Positions 1 to 8,739 of a stretch of 64,000 nucleotides of DNA are shown piece by piece; the first letter of the stretch is position 1; each line of letters opens with the position of its first letter. A program made the position numbers and the translations under genes. The stretch lies in NCBI GenBank assembly GCA_036524115.1, contig DATDCY010000315.1, forward strand, positions 1-64,000, given 5' to 3'. Below the pieces are notes generated by a model, which saw only the letters and a program-made list of their open reading frames with translations, made no database searches and was not told the origin of the DNA. Source of the stretch: a bacterium. Lineage in GTDB: Bacteria > JAUVQV01 > DATDCY01.

Positions 1-669
<669 letters not shown>

Positions 670-675
670 GAGACA

Positions 676-692
676 GGCGGGAATCCCCCGCC
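676..692 (+). other. Small GC hairpin after groEL stop
   Basis: GGCGGG-aatcc-CCCGCC is a short perfect inverted repeat a few bases after the groEL stop codon. It recurs with one change in the decayed groEL copy near 40,808. It may be part of the transcript's 3' structure; no T-run follows, so it is probably not the terminator itself. Confidence 0.45.
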
Positions 693-720
693 TCGGCGTC
701 ACGGGGGGACGGGCACGAGC

Positions 721-759
721 CCACCCCCCCTTAAAGGGGGAGCGAGGGGGATTTCAGGA
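721..759 (+). repeat. CCCCC/GGGGG palindromic repeat (degenerate)
   Basis: A C-run, short spacer, G-run and GGGGGATTT end make an imperfect palindrome. It resembles the cleaner element at 50229-50271 and has a near-identical counterpart at about 40,852-40,891. Such AAATCCCCC...GGGGGATTT elements are dispersed intergenic repeats in many deltaproteobacterial genomes (general knowledge). Function is unknown. Confidence 0.5.
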
Positions 760-801
760 CTGTCGCGGCCGGCTCACTCAGGCGGCCGATCACATACCGA
801 G

Positions 802-840
802 GGGCGGGTTCCCGGAAACGGGGGCCCGCCTTTCGTCTTT
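802..840 (+). terminator. Rho-independent terminator of groEL
   Basis: The arms GGGCGGG and CCCGCC, with an inner CCCG-GAAA-CGGG tetraloop stem, form a strong hairpin. It is followed directly by TTTCGTCTTT. The location about 135 bases after the groEL stop fits a 3' terminator. Confidence 0.75.
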
Positions 841-1310
841 GAGGCGATGGGAACTGGTACTTCCCGAGTCCGTGCCCTGGAGGAACATGGCGTGGGCGTG
901 CGGCGTGGCCGGCGATAACGCCAAGGCGCCATCCGCCACTCGGATCGATCCCGCTCGCGAACGCACGGCTTCAGCTAGAGCCGCCCGTGGCTACCTGCCA
1001 CTTGTTCTTCAGGAAGATCCTTGTCACCCGAGGTCGCGTTACGCAAGTCATGGGTCTGCTTCTCACCGCTTCCGACATTCGGGTTTACCTGGCGACGATG
1101 AAGCGCGGTCGCGGTCCCATCACAACCGCGAGTTGCTGTGAATGTTGCAGATGCCGATCTGGGCGGAACAATGGGCGTGGCAGTTCGAGCACTACTCCGA
1201 TCTTCGGTGCGCAGCATACCACTACCGTGGTTCTGAACGTTGGCGCGCCTCGGCATCCAGCGAAATGTGACTCTCGATGCTACTAATAGGCTGTAGACGT
1301 ATAGACATCA

Positions 1311-1370
1311 CAGATCGGGTCGATCTCGGCGAACAACGACTCCACCATCGGCGACATCATCGCCGAGGCG
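1311..1370 (+). pseudogene. groEL fragment, about residues 150-170
   Basis: Twenty codons read QIGSISANNDSTIGDIIAEA. This is the conserved GroEL segment that in E. coli is VGTISANSDETVGKLIAEA. The frame then runs into unrelated sequence and a stop (RGMVAMP*). It lies about 640 bases downstream of the intact groEL stop, on the same strand, so it cannot belong to that gene. It is a remnant of a second groEL copy, probably the same copy whose 3' end survives at about 40.5 kb. No clear match to GroEL residues 1-150 is visible upstream. Confidence 0.8.
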
Positions 1371-1418
1371 CGTGGCATGGTAGCCATGCCGTGACTGAGG
1401 AAGCGCGGGGGAGAGCCA

Positions 1419-1597
1419 TGGGACACCCTCTTCTTCGAGGTGCCGTCGCTGCTGCTCTTCATGCACAAGCGGCCTCGAAGAAGGCGAGCCTCGAGACGTT
1501 CAAGGGGCACAAGAACGACCGGCAGGACTCCTTCGACCTGTTCTTCGCCGCGAACGAGCGCTCCCTCGCCGACCAGGTTTCGCGAATGGCTCCACCT
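1419..1597 (+). pseudogene. Possible frameshifted gene remnant, unknown family
   Basis: One frame reads WDTLFFEVPSLLLFMHK. A second frame then continues with KKASLETFKGHKNDRQDSF and DLFFAANERSLADQV. The two pieces have protein-like composition, unlike the surrounding Arg/Ser-rich shadow frames, and abut as if joined by a frameshift near 1470. I do not recognise the family. It may be nothing more than chance. Confidence 0.2.
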
Positions 1598-2141
1598 GTT
1601 TCGTTTCCCACGGCCGGCGCCACCGCGCCTTGTGACGGACGCACGCCGATGGACCTTGACAAGAGCCAAGTTCTTTGCCAATGTTCCACGCCATCAAGGG
1701 ACCGGCGGTCATGCCGGCCCTAGCCGTGATCCGATGGAGGCCCAGGGCGTTCAGGCATCTGAGATCGCCCGACGTGTCTTCGAAACGCTCGATCTGACGG
1801 ACAGAGGACCGGATGAGCGCTGGGGTCAAGGCCGTCGCGGGGTGTGTCCGGTGGCTCGAGGCGCTCGTGCGCCTCCTTGAGGTTCGCGGCGGAGCGGCAC
1901 AAAGGCGACTGCGTTCTTCTTCCGCCGGATGGTCCGCGCGTTCCTCCTCCGTCGCTGGCAGGCAAGAAGCGGCCTCGCTCTCCATCCCGGCGCGCCGAGT
2001 CAGGCTCCCACGGTCACTGAAGGATGAGGGAGTCACGGCGCTCGGAGAAGCTGGCCCGAGGAGGCTGGAAGGGCCGGGTCCAAGCTCACGGCCGAGCCCG
2101 CTGCCGGACACGTGGTTGTGCGCCAGGGAAAGGCGACAGGA

Positions 2142-3122
2142 ATGTCCGTAGACTTCCTTGGCAAGCTCAATCTCTTGGGCGAGTCAGCAGCATTTCGGCG
2201 CATCTTCGAGTTGATCAAGCGTTTCGCCGCCTGCGAGGCGACGGTGTTGCTACAGGGTGAAACGGGCACCGGCAAGGAAGTCGCAGCTCGCGCCATCCAT
2301 TTCCTGGGTTCACGACGAGATCGGCCTTTCATTCCAGTGAACTGCGGGGCGCTCCCCGACAACCTCTTGGAGGCCGAGTTGTTCGGCCATGAACGCGGCG
2401 CCTTCACTGACGCGCGAGAGAGCCGTGCAGGAATGGTTTGTGAGGCGGATGGGGGAACGCTCTTCCTCGACGAGATCGAGGCGATGACCCCCAAGGCGCA
2501 GGTAGTGTTCTTGCGCTACCTCCAGGACGGGACCTATCGCCCCCTGGGCGGTCGATTCGCGCGCTCCAAGGACGTCAGGGTCATGGCGGCCAGCAATGTG
2601 GACCTGGAGCAGCTTGTCTCGCGGAACGCCTTTCGCAGTGACCTGCTCTACCGCCTCAAGGTGCTCACGCTGTGGATGCCCCCGCTGCGCGAGAGGGAAG
2701 GTGACATCCTGATGCTGGCGGAGGCGTTTCTCCGGCGTTTTGCGCAGCAGCACAGACGGCCGGAGAGACGCCTCCACCCCGGGACCCGGGAGTGGCTTCC
2801 TCGGTATCATTGGCCAGGCAATGTCCGTGAGCTGGAGAACCTGATGCTGAGGGAGTTCCTGCTTTGCGATGGCGACTCGATCGACATCGAACCGCCGGCA
2901 GAACTGCGGGGACCGGCGGCAAGGCGGACTCCCCTGGACAAGGGCTTTCGGGTGGCCAAGGCCCAGGCCGTCGCGGAATTCGAGCGCACCTACATCAAGG
3001 ATCTTCTGGCGGCCAGCAAGGGCAACCTTTCGCTTGCTGCGCGTCTGTCGTGCAAGGATCGCAGCACCTTGGTGCGCCTGGTCAAGAAGCATGGGATAGA
3101 GGCAGCCCACTTCAAAGCCTGA
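2142..3122 (+). CDS. Sigma54-dependent activator (AAA+ enhancer-binding protein) lacking a sensor domain
   Basis: A 326-residue bacterial enhancer-binding protein made only of a sigma54-interaction AAA+ domain and a C-terminal Fis-type helix-turn-helix. Visible motifs are Walker A GETGTGKE (about residues 39-46), the GAFTDA loop (about 85-90), Walker [13 protein letters not shown], sensor-II-type [11 protein letters not shown], and a terminal helix-turn-helix ([20 protein letters not shown]). The canonical sigma54-contact loop is GAFTGA; here its fifth residue is Asp. There is no receiver, GAF or PAS domain, so the architecture is PspF-like. ATG 2142 is chosen because AGG lies just upstream; GTG 2112 in the same frame is the alternative. 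It ends about 240 bases before a consensus sigma54 promoter, making it the likely activator of the injection-system operon. Confidence 0.93.
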   Translation: MSVDFLGKLNLLGESAAFRRIFELIKRFAACEATVLLQGETGTGKEVAARAIHFLGSRRDRPFIPVNCGALPDNLLEAELFGHERGAFTDARESRAGMVCEADGGTLFLDEIEAMTPKAQVVFLRYLQDGTYRPLGGRFARSKDVRVMAASNVDLEQLVSRNAFRSDLLYRLKVLTLWMPPLREREGDILMLAEAFLRRFAQQHRRPERRLHPGTREWLPRYHWPGNVRELENLMLREFLLCDGDSIDIEPPAELRGPAARRTPLDKGFRVAKAQAVAEFERTYIKDLLAASKGNLSLAARLSCKDRSTLVRLVKKHGIEAAHFKA

Positions 3123-3260
3123 GCTTTCTCGCGTCCGTCGTCAGCGCGCTGCACACGCACGCTCATCGATTGTAGGGGCCGGGGTACCACAGGTGGGGCG
3201 TTGACGCCACACCTCCGCCGACGGCCGGTCTTTCCGACGCCGAGACCTGCACTTAGACGT

Positions 3261-3274
3261 CAATGCCCACATTG
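3261..3274. promoter_or_regulatory. Inverted repeat CAATG-N4-CATTG, possible activator site
   Basis: Perfect five-base arms with a four-base spacer lie about 90-100 bases upstream of the -24 element. This is a normal distance for an enhancer site. With short arms it could be chance. Confidence 0.3.
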
Positions 3275-3283
3275 CTGCGCCGT

Positions 3284-3295
3284 GGCGTGCACGCC
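3284..3295. promoter_or_regulatory. Perfect 12-bp palindrome, candidate upstream activating sequence
   Basis: GGCGTGCACGCC is fully self-complementary. Its centre lies about 72 bases upstream of the -24 GG and nearly 100 bases upstream of the expected transcription start. Dimeric Fis-type helix-turn-helix activators bind palindromes at such distances, so this is the best candidate binding site for the activator encoded at 2142-3122. The assignment is inference. Confidence 0.45.
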
Positions 3296-3359
3296 CACTC
3301 GCTCGCGATCATTACGCAATAGTGTCGCCAGAATAAGCTGTTGCGTCTGTAGATGGTCT

Positions 3360-3375
3360 TGGCACGCCAGTTGCT
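3360..3375 (+). promoter_or_regulatory. Sigma54 (RpoN) -24/-12 promoter of the eCIS operon
   Basis: TGGCACG-CCAG-TTGCT matches the RpoN consensus TGGCACG-N4-TTGCW exactly. GG (3361-3362) and GC (3373-3374) have the required 12-base register. Transcription should begin near 3385-3388, giving a leader of about 90 bases before the winged-helix gene at 3477. It is directly downstream of a gene for a sigma54 activator and directly upstream of the injection-system genes. Confidence 0.85.
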
Positions 3376-3476
3376 ATCGATGTCCCCAAGAGACAGGAGT
3401 TCGAGGCGATCCCGCATCGGAGCGCGACTTGAGTCTGAGCGGACAGGGGGATCCTCCCAATGGCATCCAGGCGCGG

Positions 3477-3758
3477 ATGAACAGCGAGACCGATGATCAG
3501 TTCCCAGATCCGGAAGTGGCGGAACTCGCCAGTGAAGTGATGAGTTTTTTGGAGAAGCACCCGCAGGCGGCGGACACCAGCGAACATATTGCCCGCTGGT
3601 GGATACTCAGACAGCGCGTCGAGGTTGCCTTGGCAAAGACCTCCTTGGCGCTGGACTACTTGGAGGCCAGAGGTCTCGTGGAGCGTGGAGTCGGCGGGGT
3701 CTATCGGCTCGTCCGGGGGCGCCACCGGTGTGTGCAGGCGCCGATGCATCAGGGATAG
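3477..3758 (+). CDS. Small winged-helix protein of the eCIS operon
   Basis: A 93-residue protein beginning MNSETDDQFPDPEVAELA. The middle and C-terminus (ARWWILRQRVEVALAKTSL, LDYLEARGLVERGVGGVYRL) look like a winged-helix fold with a basic recognition helix and a beta-hairpin wing. Small proteins of this sort are commonly the first gene of extracellular contractile injection clusters (family knowledge). It may fine-tune operon expression or act structurally; no function is established. The start is ATG 3477; the longer in-frame extension upstream is Cys/Arg-rich and crosses the sigma54 promoter, so it is rejected. No strong ribosome site is visible. Confidence 0.75.
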   Translation: MNSETDDQFPDPEVAELASEVMSFLEKHPQAADTSEHIARWWILRQRVEVALAKTSLALDYLEARGLVERGVGGVYRLVRGRHRCVQAPMHQG

Positions 3759-3774
3759 GCGGGAGAGGTTTCGG

Positions 3775-4359
3775 ATGGCAAACAGTTCCTCGATCCCCGC
3801 GGTCGGGAAGACCATCCTCGGGCTGCTCGAGGACCATTGTCCGGACTCGCTGCTCGAAAGCCCGAAGTTCGAGCTGCAGCAGCCCGCACACTATGGCGAC
3901 GGAATGAGCGAAGGCTTCTCACTGCTGCTCTATCGGGTGAGCGTCAACGCGACGTTGCGCAACCTCCCGTCGCGGCGTGGCGTCGACGGCCGGCGGCTGC
4001 GCCCGTCTCTGCCACTGGATCTGCACTATGTGCTTACACCTTGGGCAAAGAGCGCTGACACCCAACAGGTGCTGCTGGGCTGGGCCATGCGGTTTCTTGA
4101 GGACCGCTCGATTCTGCCTGCAGGGATCATCAACTCCTATCTCCCGGGTGTCTTCCGGCAGGATGAAGCGATTGAACTCGTGTGCGACAGCCTCCCGCTT
4201 CAGGAGTACTTCAACCTCTGGGACAAGCTCAAGACCAAGATGCAGGTCTCGGCGACCTACGTGGCTCGTATGGTTCTGCTGGATTCGGAGTGCGAGGTCG
4301 CCGAGTCACCGGCGGTGCAGACCCGCGAGTTCCAGGTCGGGGAGCCTCTTCAGGCATGA
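3775..4359 (+). CDS. DUF4255 protein, Afp16/Pvc16-like sheath cap (tail terminator)
   Basis: A 194-residue protein that matches the DUF4255 family in layout. It has an N-terminal helical segment (IPAVGKTILGLLEDHC), then GFSLLLYRVSVNATLRNLPS, a central LPLDLHYVLTPWAKSADTQQ followed by LLGWAMRFLEDRSILPAG, and a C-terminal YVARMVLLDSE strand. In Afp and PVC particles the homologue caps the tube-sheath trunk and fixes its end. Here it opens the structural operon, before the sheath. Start ATG 3775 has GGAGAGG upstream. The stop overlaps the next start by ATGA. Confidence 0.88.
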   Translation: MANSSSIPAVGKTILGLLEDHCPDSLLESPKFELQQPAHYGDGMSEGFSLLLYRVSVNATLRNLPSRRGVDGRRLRPSLPLDLHYVLTPWAKSADTQQVLLGWAMRFLEDRSILPAGIINSYLPGVFRQDEAIELVCDSLPLQEYFNLWDKLKTKMQVSATYVARMVLLDSECEVAESPAVQTREFQVGEPLQA

Positions 4360-5273
4360 ACTCTCTGCTGAGATCTCCGGATCGCGTGACCCGAGCGGCG
4401 TTGTTCGGCATTCGCTTTCGGGACGAGGCCACCGGCGCCGAGATCTCCGAGGGACTGAAGGTGACGCTGTTCCCCGAGTCGAATCCCAAACTCCGAGTAG
4501 ACGCCTTCCGCACCCGCAGTGGCGCCTTTGCCGCCATGCGGCTGCCCGGCCTCCAGCATCTGGCATCCGGCGGCGGAACCCTGGACAACGGCGAAGGGGA
4601 CGAGGAGTTCTGGACGGAGGCTTTGGGCAAGAGTCGTCCTTACGTTGTGGAGGTTCGGGACCTGCACCATCGCTTTCTAGCCTTCGCCCTTCGCACCAGC
4701 CTGCCGGCTCACGGGTGCATCGCTGTCGCGCCAGAATTGCAGTCCCCTCTGCCAACGGCGCATCGGGTGCCCCTGTTCTCCGCGCCGACGCGTCCCGCCC
4801 CCAGTGCTATCGGGGTCATACGAGTTGAACTTCGCGACGCGAAGAATCGAGCGCCTCTGGCTGGTGCCTTGGTGCGAGTGGAGCACGAGGGGGAGGAAAT
4901 CGGCTACGGCTTTGCCGATGAGCGGGGCAAAGCGGCCGTGATGTTTCCCTATCCGGAACCGACACGTCAGCGGCTCGCGCCGCCTGATGGCTCGCACGAT
5001 ACCCAGCCGGCGCGAAGGCTTTTCGACTGGGATCTGAGTCTTCGAATTCACTGGGGAGTCTGGGGGCCTGAGTCACCGACGCGATCATCGTCCCTCCCCG
5101 ACCTCGGTGATCTACTGGAGCAACGCAACCTGCCTGCGGGGCGGGCCCTGTCCCGTTTGTCCCCAAGGCTCGACCTCGGCTCGGAGAAGCTGCTGCTCGG
5201 CAGGGAAACGGTGGTGAGGACGAAGGAATCGGACACCAAGGAATATTCGTGCCTGTACGTTGCGCGCCACTGA
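4356..5273 (+). CDS. eCIS accessory protein with carboxypeptidase-regulatory-like domain
   Basis: A 305-residue protein starting at ATG 4356, translationally coupled by ATGA to the cap gene. The N-terminal 60 residues (RVTRAALFGIRFRDEATGAE) and the stretch at about 150-200 (IGVIRVELRDAKNRAPLAGA, LVRVEHEGEEIGYGFADERG) look like beta-sandwich segments. The second resembles a carboxypeptidase-regulatory (CarboxypepD_reg) fold. The C-terminal third is low in recognisable motifs (LGSEKLLLGRETVVRTKESD). There is no signal peptide or membrane segment. Its place between cap and sheath suggests a structural or assembly role in the particle; the exact job is unknown. Confidence 0.6.
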   Translation: MNSLLRSPDRVTRAALFGIRFRDEATGAEISEGLKVTLFPESNPKLRVDAFRTRSGAFAAMRLPGLQHLASGGGTLDNGEGDEEFWTEALGKSRPYVVEVRDLHHRFLAFALRTSLPAHGCIAVAPELQSPLPTAHRVPLFSAPTRPAPSAIGVIRVELRDAKNRAPLAGALVRVEHEGEEIGYGFADERGKAAVMFPYPEPTRQRLAPPDGSHDTQPARRLFDWDLSLRIHWGVWGPESPTRSSSLPDLGDLLEQRNLPAGRALSRLSPRLDLGSEKLLLGRETVVRTKESDTKEYSCLYVARH

Positions 5274-5303
5274 GCGGGGCCTTGACCAACAAGGAGGAAC
5301 GTC

Positions 5304-8264
5304 ATGCCGGAGTATCTTGCCCCAGGCGTCTTTGTAGAGGAAGTCTCATTCCGCGCCAAGTCGATTGAAGGGGTCAGCACCACGACGACCGGCTTCGTCG
5401 GGCCGACGCGTTATGGTCCAACGCATCTCGAACCTGAAGTTGTCACGAGCCTCGTCGCCTTCGAACGCGTCTACGGTCGGCCCGATCCCCTGAACTTCAG
5501 TGATCTTGGGCGGCTACACAACTACATGTGGCACGCCGTGCGCGCGTTCTTTGAGGAGGGGGGCAAGCGGCTCTATGTGTCACGCGTCTTCCGGCCGATG
5601 GTCGGAATTGATGGCGACCCAAAGTCCGCACGCTACGCACCACCGCCCGAGAAGCTTGCGGACGACAAGGCGCGTCCGACGAACGGGCTCTATCGCGAAG
5701 ACGGTCACGCGCGGGCGTGGCTTACCAAGAGCACGGCAGCAGTCGCCTCGGCGCAGGGTGCCGTCACCGCACTGAAGAACGCCTTTGTGCGCACGTCGGA
5801 GACTGTCGAAGAAGCGAGGCGAGCGACGGCGGCAGCGGCAGTAGTGGCTGCAGACGCGAGTGCCACGGAGACGAGCAAGGCCGATGCCGACAGCCTGGCC
5901 AACAGGAAAGCCGAGGCCGGCAAGGGTGCCGTCGACACACTGGCTGATACGGTCCAAGCACTCAGGCGTCCAGTCGAAGACGCGAAGACGGCGTACGACG
6001 GGAGCACGATCGAAGTCAAGAGTGTGGAGGCGAAGTACGGCGATCTCAAGAAGGCGGTCGATGAAGCAGCGAAAGTGGAGATCGCGGCGACCGTCCTCGC
6101 GGCCGCAGCGGCGGACGCCTACACGAGAGCACAGGAGACCGTCAGCAAGACTGCGGCGGTGTCCGCGCTGGCGGGCAAGCTCAAGCAGCTTCCAGAAGCC
6201 GGCGATGCCGTAAGGAAGCTCGCTGAGGCGTTAGAAGGCCTGTGCAAGGCAGGCGGCGAAGCGGAGAAGGTCTGCAAGAAGGCGAGTGATGTTGCCGACG
6301 AAGCTAAGAAGAAGGGCGAGGAATTCGGCAAGAAGCCGGGTGACGCCAATGCGCGCAAGGCCGCCGTGGACGGTGCCAAGGCCCTTGTCGAGCCCTCGAA
6401 GGCAGCAGCCTACCAAGGCGCGACTGTCCTTCAGGGGGCTGTGTGCATCGAGGCACAGACCGCTGCAGACTTGGGCGCATCGCCCAAACCGCTGCCGCCG
6501 CCACAACAGGCCATCAGGGATGCGGTGTCAGCGGTGCGCAAGGCGGCGGTGGAGGCGAAGTCCGCGGCGGATGACGCCCTGACGGCGGCAATGATCAGCG
6601 CATACCCGCGCGCTTTCGCCGCTGCTGTGGCCGCCAATTGCAGCAAGGATCTCGCCGGTCAAGTCGACACGCTCTCCAATGCCACCGCCGAGACGATGGC
6701 GAATGCCATTGCCGATGCCCCCGGAGCCGACCATGCCGGCGCCCTTCTCCTCCGCGCGAGATTCCCGGGCGAGGCCGGCAATCTGACGGTTCGCTTTACG
6801 TTGCGACTTGGGCAAAACGGTTTGGTGCATGCTGGTACGCAGGCCGAGGTCCGCGGCTTGGTTTCGGGCGACTTCGTGTGGATCGGCAAGGCAGCGGAAG
6901 GCTCCTCTGGAACGCTTCTTGTCGCCCGGCCGAGCGAGGACGGCAAGGACTGGCACTTCAGCGAAACTGGGAAGGCCGCAGACGCCAAGTTCTGGCTTCG
7001 ACAGCCGCAGCCCCCCAAGCCGAATGCGGCAAGGCTTGTTCCCGGCGAAGACGCGGTGCGGATCTCCTCAGTGCTCGTCGAGTTGATCCAGGACGGTGGA
7101 TCCCCCGCCTGGGACGGCCTCTCTCTCCAACCCGATCACAGGAGAGCTGGCGCGGCCGACTCTCTCTCGGAGAAATTCAAGACATCCCCGGGGAATGGCG
7201 CGGACGCTCGCGAGCTGCCGTTCGTTCTTCTGACCGAAGACTCGGTTGCTACGGCGACCGATCTCTTCAGGACGCTGTTCGGCCAGGGCTCCAATGACTG
7301 GACCTCACCGAAGGCATCGCAGCTGGTGGCGATGCACCGGCTCGCCGGTGGCAACGACGGCCAGCGGCCGCGTGCGGCGGAGTACGAAGGCGGCGTCAGC
7401 GACCCGGACGAACCGAAGACGGGGCTGAAAGCCTTCGAGGACCTGGAGGACATCTCGATCGTCGCCGCGCCTGGCGCGACCTTCGGTTACGGGAACGGAT
7501 TCAAGACCGACGCGACCCGAATTACCGGGCTGCTCATTGCGCATGCTGAGCACATGCGATACCGGATCGCGGTCCTCGACAGCGGAAACGGTCTGAGCAT
7601 TGCGCAAGTGCTTGCCATGCGGGCCGCGTTCGATTCCAAGCACGCGGCGCTCTACTACCCGTGGGTGATGGTCCTCGACCCGGTGACGCGTGCGGAAATT
7701 CCATTGCCGCCGAGCGGCTTCGTGTGTGGGATCTATGCCCGCAACGACATTGAGCGCGCCGTGTTCAAGGCGCCGGCGAACGAGGTCGTGCGGGGCGCTC
7801 TCCGCTTCGAGAGCATGCTGAACAAGGCGCAGCAGGAGGTGCTCAATCCCGAGGGGATCAACTGCTTCCGGTTCTTCGAGGGGCGCGGCCACCGTCTCTG
7901 GGGCGCCCGCACCATCAGCTCCGATTCCGAGTGGAAGTACGTCAACGTGCGACGCTACTTCGCATATCTGGAGCGGTCGATTGATCGCGGCACCCAGTGG
8001 GCCGTGTTCGAACCGAACGGCGAGGCGCTTTGGGGAAACATTCGCCGCACAATCGAGGACTTCCTGCTCAACGAGTGGCAGAATGGCGCCTTGCTCGGCG
8101 ACAAGCCCGAGAAGGCGTTCTTCGTCAAGTGCGATCGCTCCACTATGAGTCAGAACGACCTCGACAACGGGCGGCTGGTGTGTCTGGTTGGCGTCTCGCC
8201 GTTGAAGCCGGCGGAGTTCGTCATCTTCAGGATCGGTCAGTGGACCGCCGACCGCAAGGCATAG
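5304..8264 (+). CDS. Contractile sheath protein 1 with a ~370-residue coiled-coil insertion
   Basis: A 986-residue phage-tail-sheath family protein. The N-terminus YLAPGVFVEEVSFRAKSIEG and GFVGPTRYGP are hallmarks. KRLYVSRVFRP marks the first subdomain (about 88-98). At about 110-480 the fold is interrupted by an Ala/Lys/Glu/Asp-rich, almost glycine-free helical stretch predicted to form coiled coils. The sheath resumes at LLRARFPGEAGNLTVRF (about 482), continues with LEDISIVAAPG, and ends in the classic C-terminal core VRRYFAYLERSIDRGTQWAV through FVIFRIGQWTADRKA. Sheath subunits polymerise around the inner tube and contract to drive it forward. The usual eCIS sheath is near 350-700 residues, so this one is unusually long. 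It has its own ribosome site (AAGGAGG) before ATG 5304. Confidence 0.95.
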   Translation: MPEYLAPGVFVEEVSFRAKSIEGVSTTTTGFVGPTRYGPTHLEPEVVTSLVAFERVYGRPDPLNFSDLGRLHNYMWHAVRAFFEEGGKRLYVSRVFRPMVGIDGDPKSARYAPPPEKLADDKARPTNGLYREDGHARAWLTKSTAAVASAQGAVTALKNAFVRTSETVEEARRATAAAAVVAADASATETSKADADSLANRKAEAGKGAVDTLADTVQALRRPVEDAKTAYDGSTIEVKSVEAKYGDLKKAVDEAAKVEIAATVLAAAAADAYTRAQETVSKTAAVSALAGKLKQLPEAGDAVRKLAEALEGLCKAGGEAEKVCKKASDVADEAKKKGEEFGKKPGDANARKAAVDGAKALVEPSKAAAYQGATVLQGAVCIEAQTAADLGASPKPLPPPQQAIRDAVSAVRKAAVEAKSAADDALTAAMISAYPRAFAAAVAANCSKDLAGQVDTLSNATAETMANAIADAPGADHAGALLLRARFPGEAGNLTVRFTLRLGQNGLVHAGTQAEVRGLVSGDFVWIGKAAEGSSGTLLVARPSEDGKDWHFSETGKAADAKFWLRQPQPPKPNAARLVPGEDAVRISSVLVELIQDGGSPAWDGLSLQPDHRRAGAADSLSEKFKTSPGNGADARELPFVLLTEDSVATATDLFRTLFGQGSNDWTSPKASQLVAMHRLAGGNDGQRPRAAEYEGGVSDPDEPKTGLKAFEDLEDISIVAAPGATFGYGNGFKTDATRITGLLIAHAEHMRYRIAVLDSGNGLSIAQVLAMRAAFDSKHAALYYPWVMVLDPVTRAEIPLPPSGFVCGIYARNDIERAVFKAPANEVVRGALRFESMLNKAQQEVLNPEGINCFRFFEGRGHRLWGARTISSDSEWKYVNVRRYFAYLERSIDRGTQWAVFEPNGEALWGNIRRTIEDFLLNEWQNGALLGDKPEKAFFVKCDRSTMSQNDLDNGRLVCLVGVSPLKPAEFVIFRIGQWTADRKA

Positions 8265-8282
8265 CGGAGCAAGGAGAAGACC

Positions 8283-8738
8283 ATGGCCGTTCAGCGCGAG
8301 CGTCCCTACGTCCAGTTCAACTTCCTGGTCGATCTCGGCGAGGGGTGGAACCCCGACCGGCCCGACGGCGGCTTCCAGGAGGTCAGCGGCATTGGGATGG
8401 AAGTGACCGTCGCCGAGTACCGCAACGGCAACGCCAAGGAGAACAGCGTGATGAAGGTCACCGGGCTCAACAAGAGTACGGACGTCACGCTCAAGCGCGG
8501 CGTGATCGGCTCGCTGAATCTGTACAAGTGGCTTGATCAGATTCGCAACGGTGATCAGAACGCGCATCGCACGGTAACCGTACAGCTGCAGAACGAAGAT
8601 CACACGGCGGTGGTGCAGACGTGGAAGTTGCTGCGCGCCCGCATCACCAAGCACACGAGTGGTCCGATGAATGCCAAAGGCACCGACGTGGCCATGGAGG
8701 AGTTGGTGCTCGCCTACGAGCGACTGGAGATGGAGTGA
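8283..8738 (+). CDS. Inner tube protein 1 (T4 gp19/Afp1-like)
   Basis: A 151-residue tube protein of the phage T4 gp19/Hcp-like fold. It starts RERPYVQFNFLVDL, has the typical GFQEVSGIGMEVTVAEYRNG and KRGVIGSLNLYKWLDQIRNG segments, and ends with AMEELVLAYERLEME. Hexameric rings of this protein stack to form the rigid tube that is propelled on sheath contraction. AAGGAG lies 7-12 bases before ATG 8283, and the gene follows sheath 1 by 18 bases. Confidence 0.95.
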   Translation: MAVQRERPYVQFNFLVDLGEGWNPDRPDGGFQEVSGIGMEVTVAEYRNGNAKENSVMKVTGLNKSTDVTLKRGVIGSLNLYKWLDQIRNGDQNAHRTVTVQLQNEDHTAVVQTWKLLRARITKHTSGPMNAKGTDVAMEELVLAYERLEME

Positions 8739-8739
8739 C

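Larger units (their letters stand above)
841..2141. other. Decayed or non-coding region between groEL and the eCIS regulator
   Basis: About 1.3 kb without a convincing intact gene. The open frames here are short, arginine/serine-rich and overlap on both strands, as expected for shadows in GC-rich DNA. Two coding remnants can be seen: a groEL fragment at 1311-1370 and a possible frameshifted remnant at 1419-1597. A short inverted repeat, ACCGGCGGTCATGCCGGC, lies near 1700-1717. The region is best read as the scarred left junction of the island. Confidence 0.6.
3123..3476 (+). other. Regulatory intergenic region of the eCIS operon
   Basis: The 354 bases between the activator gene and the first operon gene contain two candidate activator sites (about 3261-3274 and 3284-3295) and a sigma54 promoter (3360-3375), annotated separately. 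An open frame spans the region in frame with the next gene, but its product is Arg/Cys/Pro-rich and unlike a protein; it is treated as non-coding. Confidence 0.6.

Noticed and set aside
841-2141. Several 70-200 codon frames on both strands left of the activator gene
   Set aside because: Composition and overlap fit shadow frames; only the groEL fragment is recognisable.
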